A stretch of 64,000 nucleotides of DNA from Cardinalis cardinalis (Eukaryota > Chordata > Aves > Passeriformes > Cardinalidae): assembly GCA_014549065.1 (NCBI GenBank), contig JACDOX010000009.1, forward strand, positions 8,127,192 to 8,191,191, given 5' to 3'. Shown here piece after piece: positions 1-11,906 of this stretch. The position numbers were made by a program, and so were the translations under genes. How positions within the stretch are numbered: the first letter of the stretch is position 1; every line of letters starts with the position of its first letter. The notes under the pieces are model-generated. The model did no database searches. It was not told where the DNA came from and saw nothing but the letters and a program-made list of their open reading frames with translations.

Positions 1-395
1 TTTGGACATTCTCTAACAGCTTAATGGGTCTTTTTTACATTGTGGCGCCCAAAGCTGCACACATTATTCAAGATGAGGCTGCCCCAGTGCAGAGCAGAGT
101 GGGACAATCCCATCCTGTGCCTGGCTGGCTGTGCTGTGCCTGATGCCCCCAGGACAAGGGTGGCCCTCCTGGCTGCCAGGGCACTGCTGTCAACCTTCTG
201 TCAACCAGAACTCTCAGGTCCTTTTCTGTAACGCTGCTTTTCAGCCTCATTCCCCAGTCTGTCTNTACATCCAGGGTTGCCCCATCCCAGATTCAGAATC
301 TGCCACTGTCCCTTGTTGAACTTCATAATGGTTGGTGATTGTTCTATAATTAGTCAAGGTCTCTCTTTCTGCAAAGTGCTGTTCATGATTGTGAC
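1..395 (-). mobile_element. CR1 LINE fragment (antisense), cut by the window edge
   Basis: The + strand carries a long diverged match to the reverse complement of the 3' half of CR1. In order it has phrases recognisable from bird CR1 copies: GCGCCCAAAGCTGCACACA and TATTCAAGATGAGGC, GTGGGACAATCCCATCCTG, GGCACTGCTGTCAACC, CTCAGGTCCTTTTCTG, TTGTTGAACTTCAT and GTCAAGGTCTCTCT. The match begins at base 1, so the element continues to the left. Coding potential is gone; the short ORFs here are shadows of it. Confidence 0.85.
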
Positions 396-2202
396 ATGAC
401 ACAAATATTTTTTCAAGTTATCTTCTGATCAAAACTCCTGGTTTAATATGAAAACTCTTCAATACTTTTAAGAGACGGTATAAAATCACATATGGGACAA
501 ATTTTCATGCCTTTTTTTTAGCATAGGAAAAATGAAAATGAAGGTCCCTTGAAATGGCCTCTTATTTTAGTGGTATCTGCACAATAATTTGGAAGAAGTT
601 AAAAGTACTACTGTATCCTTTGTTTCACTAATGGCATTCATTTATTGTCCTTTCATGCTTTTATTTATGAAGATTTGGTGAAGTGAGAAGCAGGACTAAA
701 AAAGTAGGACTAAAGAAAGTAGAAATTATTTTTTTTGCCCAGGGTACAAATTAAGGACCAAAATGTATTACAAGTATGAATTCATCAGTGACAATCTAAT
801 TGAATCAGGATGTCTCTGCATGCTTGAGACTGGCGACAGCTGCTCCGTTAACATATATTTCTATCTGTGTAGATACTGGGACACAAAGGAGGAAATTTAC
901 AACCCATGAATCCCTCAATGGAAAAAACAAAATTGCATTGATACTTTTAACCTCTTTCCCAGTAATTGTGGAGATATTTCCCATATGGCCAACTTTCANT
1001 ATGAAACATCTAGTAGTGAAAGTCATCCACACATGCCCTCAATCTCTATAGATAATAGGCTGATAACACGCAGATGCAATCACAGCCACCAGCAGAGACA
1101 AGCTCCACTACTCGCAGCATAATGAAGAAGCAAACTTGATGAACACAACAAATGTGTTCCTCAGAAAAACAGAAATTTCTTCCCATGAGAAAAGGAAAAA
1201 CAAAGAAGGTTGAACAAGTGGGGAGGAGTTTGGTGAAGTATTTGTGCTACAGATTAAGAGGCTGTATTTATTATTAATCTATGCCACAATAACTGTAAGT
1301 AGCATGGAAGTGAGCTGGAAGTGTGAAAGAACAATGGAGTCTGTACTTTCTAGCATTCACCACCATCGCTGTTCTTGAAGCAGCAGGCAGAGACAATATT
1401 GCAGAAATTATAATTGGAGAATCTGCCTCTGTGGGCCAGGACAGTCTAATTCCACTCAGAGGTCTGCAGGGCACAGCAACCAGTGTATTGAAAACTGCTA
1501 CTGATGCACCAAATAAGCATTTTTTAAAGTCAAAAGTATGTCAGTCACTCTGATGACTCGGCAGCCACCCAACAACCAGTAACTAGAAATGTATGGATCA
1601 GCATTTGAGAGAAGTTTATGAAATGAAGTTTTATTAGCTCTTCAGAGAAATTCATCACGACACAATATTTTTCTTATTTACTTTTCTTGAGAAGCTAAGT
1701 ATTTTTTATAAGATAGCTGAATGACAATGGTTTTGAAAGTCATAATGTTCCTCAGATACAGTACTGCTTGTAACTAGTCTCTAGAAACAGCTTTCTAGNG
1801 AGAGAAACACAATAACATTCCAGAGAGACAGATTGTGTAGTAAACAGGCCTCATTTTGTATTAATGTAAAATTAATTGAATTGATTAGAAATTTGGTCTT
1901 GGTTCTACCTCTCTGAAACCATGGAAAGGTTTGCTTATCCTTCTAGCTCCTTCAGGTGCCAGAGATTTTAGTGTGAATTATTTATACCATTTGTACGCAC
2001 AAAAGCCAAAAGAAGCTTCTTAGCATCTTTATTAAAGTCCCGTAGAAGAAACCTAAAATTCCTGAGTTTTTGCAGTTATGCAATACAAATTTATATATTA
2101 CAAAGTTCCCCTGTTTCAAAGGAATTCTAGTGAAAGTCTGGTCAAGCAGGGGCAGTAAGTGTTGGAAAATTGTCCAGACTATTGCTTTCTGTATACAGTC
2201 TA
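396..2202. other. NXPH1 intron, no recognisable feature
   Basis: AT-rich unique-looking sequence between two CR1 fragments. Short open frames at 800-1051 and 1274-1553 occur on both strands and show no domain. Nothing else seen. Confidence 0.6.
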
Positions 2203-2335
2203 TGATAGAATCATAGAATGGTTTGAACTGGAAAGAACCTTAAAGGTCATCTTGTTACAGCCCCACTAACATGGGCTGGGGTGCCACCTATTAGATCAGG
2301 TTGTCCAGAGCCATGTCCAGTCTGGTCTTAGGCTC
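2203..2335 (-). mobile_element. CR1 LINE 3' end fragment (antisense)
   Basis: Begins with GATAGAATCATAGAATGG, the reverse complement of the short tandem ATTCTATG tail of CR1. It continues with GGAAAGAACCTTAAAGGTCAT, CAGCCCCACTAACATGGGCT and ATTAGATCAGGTTGTCCAGAG, a typical CR1 3' UTR. The order relative to the fragment at 1-395 shows it is a separate, 5'-truncated insertion. Confidence 0.88.
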
Positions 2336-5300
2336 TTTTTTCTTCAAGACTGCAAGAAGTTCTAAAGTTTGTAAATAGTTTACAATCAGTAATTACTTAA
2401 ATTTAGTGAACATATTTTTCTATTTATAAAATGTTCAATGCTGTCCCATGCTTATCTTTCCTTCATGTCATAGAATAATCAATTAAAAATGTAATCTCTA
2501 CCTTCTGGAAAATCCTTTGTAGAGGTTGGATATTGGCTCTGAGACTGTTACATCTGACCTATTAGTCAATTACAATTGATTTGGAAATTGGCATGCTGCA
2601 CACATTTTTGCCTGTACAACTTCTCTTCATGATGACTTACAGAAGAAAANCACAAAAAATGAAGACACTAAATTATGTAAAAAATAAAAAGGAAATAAAT
2701 AATTTTGTGTATGTGTGTCTGCATCCATCCTAGTGATTCTGTAAGAAATGGGGCAAAATTTCAAATTTTCAAAAATCTAAAGAGGGAGAATCGTGTACCA
2801 TGTACTATTACTCAGATTGCGTGTGCCTTGAGGTTTGAATTTTCTGTGGGCATAGAAAGGTCACAGAATTTAATGCTTGATCAAAAACATGATCAAATAC
2901 TAATCCCTTATTTGTTTTTAGTTTTGTCCCTCAACTTCTACATGATTTGCATGATTTTTACTGACATTTGCTTTTCTGACTCCTTTGGCTTTTTTAAAAT
3001 TCCAGCTTGCACATAATATTTTGCACATGAACATGTGCTGTAGATCCAGTTCTGTACAGTGCTCTCAAGCTAAACAAAGTTCATATGATCCCCAGGACCA
3101 TTCCTGAAACCATCAGCACCTTGTTGTATTAGGTGTTTGTGGTCTGTCAGGCAAGTTGTGTTTTAAAAGGAAAGAAAAGCGCCTCACAAAAACATACACA
3201 GTTGATCTTTACAACTATTTTTAGTTTGTGTCAATCTTCTATGGCCCTGGGCAACAGAGGCAAAATGCCAGCCTTGGCAATCTTTTCAGNCACTCTAATA
3301 TGCCAAGTTCTGGCAGCAGCACATTTTTATCAGAATTGTTTTCCAGTCTCAGTAAACTGCTTCAGATGCTGGTGTGCCTGTTGTGGATATGACATCCGTG
3401 GAGACCACAATGATTGCAATCAAAAAGTAGCAGAGAAAATAGAAAGAGTTAGTGTCAGTTCTGATTCTCACTATCCCTTTCATCATGACAATAAATTAAT
3501 ACAGCTCAGCCTCTGCTCTGGTAAGCTTTTTCCATAAGAACTAGGTATTAGAACCCTAGTGCTTAACATTCACAGTGAAATATTCTGGTGTTACAAATGT
3601 AGNGGAAGTGTAGTATGAAATGCAAAAAAGTATGTCTGTGCAATGTCATGATAAGAATGTACACGCACAGAGGAGTAAAGAAATTTGAAGCGATGATTCT
3701 CACAGGAATTTTAACTTAGTCCTCTTCTACCTTGCAGAGAATTTTCTAGCACTTTCTTTGGCAGCTATTTCTAGGTCTACTTGCAGGGTAAATGTTTTGT
3801 TTATCCTGGAAATCATAACTTTGATTTGTTTGACGTTTTAATGAGTGTGAATTTCTTAACCTAATGTCACAAAAATATTATCTTAAAGGATTTTTTTTTC
3901 CTTTTTAAGAGTGAATGCTTTCCATCCTTTAAAAATGTAGACATGTAAAAAGAAAAAATAGTAAATTGTGATGTGTAGTATTGTAAAGAAAANTGTATGC
4001 TGTTGAAGTTTTTTGACAACTAGCTGACCATGTAATCATTAGCTTAACAATATCCATGTTTGCATAATGGATCAGAAGTGCTGAACAGACAAGGAAATTG
4101 TTTTGATCATGTTATGTGCATTTCAACACTTCCCAGGATGCCAAGATGCATTTTCTGTGTGTTTAATATTCAGTGCAATACCCAGAGACTCCCTTTTGAC
4201 TTTACAGAACTGGGTCATACCTGATGCCTTGACCTAATAGTACCTTAAGCATACTTGCAATTCATTTGCATTGGAGCATTGAGTCAGGATTGTTATAAAC
4301 ATCCTGCTCTACAAAGGCCAATAGACATTCTAGAATGTGTTGTTTTTTACGTGTTAATGTATTTGTTTCTTATCTGCTACTTCCAAACTCAGTCAAGTAT
4401 GAAATCTTCCCNTTTGACTATATACATACAGCATTTGAAACTTGCCAAATAACTCTTTTCTGGACTAAGCAGTATGCAGAAAATGACAAGGACATTTTCC
4501 TTAAAGTACAAAAGGCAGCTTTTAATNAAAAATAGCCACATTTTACTTTATTCATCATGAAACGTGGTAAACTGCAGACTGAGCACAAAAATGAAAAATA
4601 TCAGTTCAGATGATATTTTTGCTTCTGAAAAACAAAAAAGAAGCTCTCAAAATAGGATTTGGCACAAAATTGCCTCTGTGCTTATATTTGCTCTTCAGTT
4701 TGCTATAAAAATATGACCTTTTCAACATTTTCTCCTTGGGAGGAGGTTCTTATCTAGAGTTTCCTTTCCAGAGGAGATTAGTGCATTAATACTAATGCAT
4801 ACTCTCCTAAAAGAAGCCAAGAGCAGGACCAAACATGACTTCTTTCTTCACTAGACAGTATGGTACCATGCCATCACCTGGACTCAGAGAAAAACGAGCC
4901 TTTTCTTTGCTCTCCAAGACAATAGTCTCAATGAAGAACACAGAAGTTTACTACAGAACCTACACAAATACACTGTAAGGCATAATTGCTTAGTTTCTCA
5001 AGTGAGGGTTGGCTACCACATTTTTTTGAACTGTTTCTCTAGGGATCATTAGAGAAGANATAGTGTTCTTCACTCATAGTTCCAAGTATCAGTTGTTGTT
5101 GGACACTTTTGTTTCTGAGAGGACTTCAACATGCAAGATGAATAGGCTGCAGTGAGATTCTGCTTGAATGAGCTGGCTCTCCTACCCTGAAGGAGGACAA
5201 CCTGATGCTGTGCAATCTCTATGCAAAGTACATCTGTAGCAATAAACTACAGGGTAAACCCATGCATGTTTTTGCCCCTCTACCTTGAACCCCTAACCCC

Positions 5301-6069
5301 TATCACCCTGTATGAATCCAAAAGGAGATAGTGAAATACTAATACACTGTGACATAACTCCTAAGCTGCTGAAGGGCACGCTCAGGTGAGAGAGGTTGTT
5401 GTTACCATATGTTCTGTAGAGGGAGGATAGAAAATCTTTGTTAGTCTTTGCTGGGAATCTTCTGTACTGTCTCAGATGTTGCAGAGTAGTGGGTGATCTA
5501 ATTCATGGTAACACAACACTCATGACAACATTATTGAAACCGTTATGTTGATTGTATACTTGCTACCTAAATGGAAAGCTAATACTTGAGTATATTAGTG
5601 AAAACAGCTGAAATGCTCTGTGGAAAGGTGTTGTCTCTTGGCTTTGCGGTTAGAACTGGAATCATTTGGCATTTCTCAAATCTCCTTTTAAGATGCAGAT
5701 ATGACTCTTGTAGTCATAATCCTTTGTCAGATACATCAAGTTCAAAAATTCTGTTTGACCTTAAAGACAGAATTAGGACTTGATTAATATTCTGTGTGTG
5801 CCTTTCAGTTCACATTTACAAAACTGGGAAAGTAAGAAAATCTTGAAACAGTGTTTTCATAAGAAAATCTTCCAGCAAATAAAAACAGATCATAGAAGGA
5901 ATAGATGTTTTGACTGTCAGAATCTCCTCATTTACAAAATACCTTTGAAGTCAACTAATGCCAAACAGAAACAAAAATAAGTGTCAGTTATCCCACTGTA
6001 AAATACAAGAAAGCAAGCTTTATGGAGAAATTCTCTGTAGCATTTGGGGCACAGGACAGCCTTCCTCTT
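2336..6069. other. NXPH1 intron, no recognisable feature
   Basis: AT-rich sequence. An open frame of 134 codons (+, 3133-3537) includes an N, lacks splice context and matches no family I know. A small perfect inverted repeat, TGCATTA/TAATGCA, lies at 4782-4799. Confidence 0.6.
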
Positions 6070-6310
6070 TGTCCTGGCTTAACCAAGCCCCACACAAGCA
6101 CTTGCTTACCCCCCTTCCCCCAGTGGGATGGGCAGAGAATTGGAATGGTAAAGTGAGACAACTCATGGGTTGAGATAAAGACAGTTTAATAGATGAGGCA
6201 AAAGCTGCACACACAAGCACAGCAATACAAGGAATTAATTCACCATTTCATCACTTTCTGGAGAGGCAGATTTTCAGCTGTGTCCAGGAAAACAGGGCTC
6301 CATCATGCAT
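6070..6310. mobile_element. Avian endogenous retrovirus LTR fragment
   Basis: Starts TGTCCTGGCTTAACC and contains CCCAGTGGGATGGG, GTGAGACAACTCATGGG, TTGAGATAAAGACAG and AACAGGGCTCCATCA. These phrases occur in this order in an LTR family very common in bird genomes. The outer half, which should continue for about another 300 bases, is missing after about 6310. No internal viral genes flank it, so it is a truncated solo LTR. LTR sense direction was not established. Confidence 0.75.
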
Positions 6311-8555
6311 TTTCACTCTCCAGCAATTTACAGCTCAAGGACCTCCTGTGGCTGAGGATGCAGAATGATACTGGTATGATACATGGACAAAGGTAGGGCA
6401 AGCCAGAAGGCTTTCTGTTCCTGATGGATAATAGGAATGATGACCAAAAATATGACTTCAAAGCTGTTCATTTCCTATGCNATGAGATTTAATATAATGA
6501 AAATTCTGAAAGTCATATTGTTGTTACTGTTATGTATGCTAAAGATAAATATACAAACAACACTTACAGAGATCTTCCTTAAGGAATCTGTTTTTGAGAA
6601 GAATAAAAGCACAATAATTTTGTATTTAACTAACAGAACAGTCCAAAATAAATTGCTTTTATTTCTTTCTGTTGGTTGTCTCTCTAGCATATCAAGCTGA
6701 CTGTCCTTTTGTATTCTATATTGATGATAGTACTACAGTAAAGCTGTCCTCCTGCCAACACAGTGCACAGTTAGGAGAAATCTGGAACANAGAAATGTCA
6801 GCTGCTGGTTTGGCTATTAAAAGTAACTACTCTCTGGTAAAATCCAACTGTTGTAGAATGCTTTGTAGACTAAAATCAACACCTTCACTGTGTAATACTC
6901 CATTTAAATATTAATTAAGGTCCATTTTTATAAAAATTCTCATCTGAGATAATACTGGCAAGTGTTATACTGCAAACCAATCAAGTTTCTGGGAAATAAA
7001 ACTTCTAACACCTTGGCACTTGAAAGGGTCTTTGCTGATGAGTACCTTTCAAGAATTAGCCTATGTGTCCATGAAAAAAGAGCTAAACAAATGAGAAACA
7101 AGTAAATATTTGGAAAAAGAGAAAGCACAAAATAGTGTCTAGTTTAGTTTATTATTCTACCTTTTAACTACTGGGATAATTAAGGGAGAGAAACATTTTC
7201 ATGTTCTTTTGTAAGTAGAAGGCAAGTTTGGTTTGGAAGATGCTAATTTTTTGCATAAATGAGAAAATCCCAACANTGATACACTGAAAGCTTTCTTGAC
7301 ACTGGCTTGGTGGTGTTCAAGTGTGTACAGACATGCACTGATTTTATATATTGTGTTTAATTTCTTCCCTGACTTAGTACCAACAATTTTTTCCACAGTC
7401 AATACTTGGGAATTTGCCATCTTCAGTAAAACATGCAAAGCCACACCTGTGATACTCAGGATTTCCTTGAAGCCCTGCAATATTACATGGAAAATCAGTC
7501 CATAGCTGTGTGAAAANGTTGAAAGTGTTATGGTGAGCCAAGATATATATCTTCCCATTCCAGAACTGACACATCTTCCCCTGCCCAAAAGTGCAATAGT
7601 GTCCATCTTACAGAATGATTTTGATTGCTGAGTGTTGCTACTGCAGGCTAAGTTTTCTCTGAGGTAGCACTGACTGCTGAAACANCATTAAACCTTTACA
7701 TGCAATCCATTGGCATCTTTTGCCAGAACCATCTGCAAGTAGAAAATTGTTAATATTCAAGAGCCTGCAGGAGAACTCAATTTCTGCATTTTCTGGGCCC
7801 TTATTCCTGAGAAGAAGAGCTGTTCTTCTGATGAAAGAACCCATGTTTGAACCTCTTTCTGAAGTTGTAAGACACTTTTGGGCTCCCCAGCACCTGTTTG
7901 ATCCGGGCATTTGGCAGCAGCTCAGTTCCTGGAGGNTGGGGAATGGCAATCAATTCTGATTAATGGCTGATGCTGTAAATATGCACTTGGTCCTGGAGGA
8001 TCTGAGCTTATGCCAGAAATTACGAGTGTTTAGTAGTCCCCTGGCTAGTGCAGACACTTGCAGCTACTAATTAGCAGTAGCTTTTTGCTTCCCTGCTCTG
8101 TGGAGAATGGAGCTGCNGCTAAATATCAGTCCTCCTAAGGCAGTTGTGCTGTGTTCAGATGATGCTAGCCCATGGCCAGCATGAAGAAAAGGTTGGTCTT
8201 CCCTTTTCCCTGGCCTTGCCTACTTGTTGTGCTGGCACTTTTTNATTGTGTGATGGCTTACACCAAAACTAACCATCCAGAAATCAGATATCACTAAACT
8301 GATGTGANTCATTTCATGTGTCCATTCAGTGTTAGAGCTGATGAAAAGGAGGAAATGGCAATCTGAGGCCATGGGAAAGAGGATCCTTCTTTTTGACAGC
8401 AGGGGAACCTTGGGTTGGCTTAAACCATCATAAAATGAGCCAATGAGCCCTTCAGACATTTTGATCACCTCTAAATAATTTCTAAGCTCTCAAGGGGCAA
8501 AAGACTCCCTATTCTAGAGCACAGGTGGAGAAGAGAAAGGAACAAACAATGCAAG

Positions 8556-8687
8556 TGTAGTTCAACATGCATGAGTGGTTTAATGTCTCTTTAAGAATCA
8601 CCTGTAGACTTAATGTGAACCTGTAGTTCAACATGCATGAGTGGTTTAATGTCTCTTTAAGAATCACCTGTAGACTTAGTGTGAACC
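8556..8687. repeat. 66-bp tandem duplication, two copies
   Basis: Copy one is 8556-8621 and copy two 8622-8687, both starting TGTAGTTCAACATGCATGAG. They differ at one position (TTAATG versus TTAGTG near the end), so 65 of 66 bases agree. Such identity in intronic DNA indicates a recent event or an assembly join. Confidence 0.95.
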
Positions 8688-11600
8688 TGAGACTGCTTTG
8701 ATTTCTGCAAACTAGCTCCCAGCAAGCTTTTAAACTAAGCTGGCGGGTCAGCTACGTGTGTCCCTCATTCTTGGCAGCCACTTTCCAGTGGTGCCATATC
8801 TCTTGTGCTTGAATACATTCCTCTTCAACCAAATGGTGATATGTATTAAGGAATTACTGTGGGATTTGTTGCTGGTACAAAGAAACCTGATTTTCACTCT
8901 ATTTGTGTCAAGAGTGCATGCTTACAGCAGTTTGGCAGAGCAAAATGGACTATTCCAACAGCAGGATATTTTTTTCTAGTGGAATATTCCTATAAACATT
9001 GGGATTTTGGCTTGATGTTTTTTCAGTCATTACTGGAAAGAGTTAAAGTTCTTATCTCTTGCATTTGTCTGCAACGTCTGACTTTGTATAGAACATCTGT
9101 CATTTGGTTAGTCTTTATTACCATTCATGTTGAAGCAATGATGAATTGCTGTTTCAATGTCTTCATCAGATTGCACAGATATGTTCTTTGAGCATCTACT
9201 CATTTATCCTCAAAGGACTATCTGGATGATTTAATTGATCAAATACAGCACAATGGCATGTGTCAATCTACTAGCCAGCCGTTCCTAAATATCTCACTCC
9301 TTTTAATGTGGCTTCAGAGCATGCTACAAAATGAATGAGTAATAACTACCATATTTCCTGACTATATAGATATATTGATTAAATTCCTGTGTGTCTATTA
9401 GGGACTCTGGATCTATCACAGAGTTAAGAAAGCAACATGCTTCTCTTTTCAAGGATATTTAAAGCATTTTTTAGCATTTACTAAAAAATTCCGGATGATT
9501 TATGCAACTGTTGCTGCAGGCAGGCCTGGTTTTTAATGAATTTCACTGGATTTATGCTTATATACTTTTCAGGGTGTTTTTGTACCACATAGTCCTACTG
9601 TATAGCATATTTGTTGGATGCAACTTCTTTTATAGGCTTTTGCCTAACCTTTAACTCATGGGGATCACGGTAATTCTTTTTGTTAGAAGCTTAGTTTCAG
9701 TTTCAAGAAGTAATAGTTAAGTCATAATCTAATCTTTTTTCAGTTTTAAAAATTAGTTTTGGTATGAAATAAGAACCTTATATTTCAGTACCACATCAGA
9801 ATGAGGGGCTGGATGTCAATCAGGCTCAGCTAACAGGAGCTATTTGTGTTCTTCAGAAAGTCTGTGTATGTAAGAAGAGATTAGTCTTACAGCTAGTAGC
9901 CAGCAGAGAGTTGAAAGTAACACTAAGCTGAATTTTATATATATGTTTATGCAGTACTCTTGAAAGCATGAAATATGTGTCTCTTCAGCACAGCAGTATA
10001 AATAGTCTTTTTCCCCCATGTATTCCCCAGGCAGACTTCCCTCTAGTTGGCTTCTGTTATCTTCTTTGTAGCTTCTATCACATTTTCCCTTCACCTAATA
10101 TGCTCTCTCTACTTAGGGCNGTGGATGATAGAGCTTAGTGTTCTTCCACATGATACAAAGTCTCCAGGTTATTCCAAGATGGCTGGGGATACACAAAACT
10201 GTAAATCAGCTTCATAGTCTAATGAAATGATTAGACTTTTTGTCTACTCCAATACTTTGCATTTTGACTCCAGAGATGGCTAAATAGTCTGGATTTATAA
10301 TTTTCTGTAATTTGGTCCAATTTTGTGTCCTTAAAAATCACAGCAGATTGCCCATTGCACATTTACAGGGCCATTTCTCCAATCTTTCTACTCCCATGCT
10401 CTAGCGGAGATCTCAGGGAAGGTTCTCAATACAGCTGTGCTTCCATCACTGAAGATGGCCTGTAGCATTATTTTGCTGGGCAGCATTTTGAATAGTCCAT
10501 GGTTTTGCATTGGAATATTTAGAATTTGTGTGCAGATTTACAGAATTTATTTTTACACTNTGGTACAAAAGCAATTACAAAAACCTAACCAAGACAACCT
10601 TGACAAATATTACACTAAAATGTTCTTATTTTAACAGAGTGACCTCTAATTCTTCATCCTCAATTTTGAATCAAGAAGTAACTGTGGCTGGAATTTTTAA
10701 TCTGCAAGTAATTGCCGCTACATTTTACAGCACTTAGCCTGATTACAGTTCCCACAGAGCTATGGTGAAATGTGACTTGCATGTAGCTCTGTTTCTATTA
10801 CAAGGTCTGAGTTTATCCTGCATTTTTTTCTGATCCAGTTGATTCTGAAGCCTTACACTGTTCAGGCATATTTTGATGACACGGTATGTCTTAAAAATAC
10901 ACCAATTTATGGAAGCCAAAATTTTTCACAGTAATGGAAACATTTCAGTAAGCCTAATTGAAAAGATTTCTATCCTCTAAGGGTTGAACTTCTGATTAAA
11001 AACAGTGAGATAGGCGGAGAGAGAGCTGAAACCCAAGAGAGCTGCTATCTCTTTAGTGCATTAATATGGGGAGAGTATGAAAAAGAACTGAAAATGAGTC
11101 TTCACCATACTGGTGGCTGATCACTTTACTCCTCAATATATCAACTCTTCTGGATGTTCTGTGCCCATTCATTTTCATTTTTAACTTCTCTNTAAGAGAA
11201 GTCACTTCCCGTATTTTGGAAAATCATGTGTTCCAAAAATGGTGGGGCTGAAATAAGCAAGATACTCTCTCCAGTCTTCTTCACTTTTAATCTATTTCAG
11301 AAATGAAAAGGGTAATGATAATAGGGAAAATACTAATGAAATGTACAGACATGTTGGCAAGCTGAGAAGGAACTGGGAAGAAAATCAAAAGAAAATTCTG
11401 GCCATAGTTCCACATGTTTTAATGCATCTTTCCTCTGTTGCTCAGTTTATGTAATTAAGGAGCTTAAGGTTATAAAGATGACATGAAAGTCATCTAGTGT
11501 CTTCAATTACGCAAACTTAATTAGATTTACCGAAGCTGATTTTTGTTGCTCTAAATCTCTTTGCTCTCATGCTGCTAAATCAGCAATTTCCAGAAAGAGG

Positions 11601-11816
11601 GACAGCAGCTACAGTTCACTGTAGCACTGATAGGAAGCCTTGGTTTGTGTCTGAAGGAGCAATATGAAGTGTTTAATGGTTAGACTGGTTGCCAAAGTAG
11701 CATGCTAGTAGGTTCTGGATAAAGCTGTGAATTCTAAGCTACTACAGTTTTATTTTAATATCAGCAACTCTGATTAGTTGAGTATGGAACCAGAGATAGC
11801 TTGTCAGGAAATACCA

Positions 11817-11906
11817 ACTGCATTTTCTGTCCTGCAGTCTGTCCAGAGAATAAACAATTCTACTGCTTTTTCTGTCCTGCAGTCTGTCCAGAGAATAAAC
11901 AATTCT
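11817..11906. repeat. 45-bp tandem duplication, two copies
   Basis: Copies at 11817-11861 and 11862-11906 each start ACTGC and end AACAATTCT, with one mismatch (A versus T at the sixth base). The unit is a multiple of three, so the duplication keeps a short minus-strand frame open and repeats RIVYSLDRLQDRK there; I see no sign that this frame is a gene. Confidence 0.93.

Noticed and set aside
3133..3537. 134-codon + open frame rich in cysteine.
   Set aside because: It contains an N, has no splice context or recognised domain, and is within chance expectation for the window.
4782..4799. Inverted repeat TGCATTA/TAATGCA considered as a hairpin RNA.
   Set aside because: A 7-bp AT-rich stem is far too short for a microRNA precursor and common by chance.
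5286..5310. CCCCTAACCCC, resembling a telomeric repeat.
   Set aside because: Too short to separate from chance.
6672..6914. A + frame contains FYIDDSTTVKL, resembling a YXDD retroviral polymerase motif.
   Set aside because: No other polymerase motif surrounds it, the frame is short and it crosses an N.
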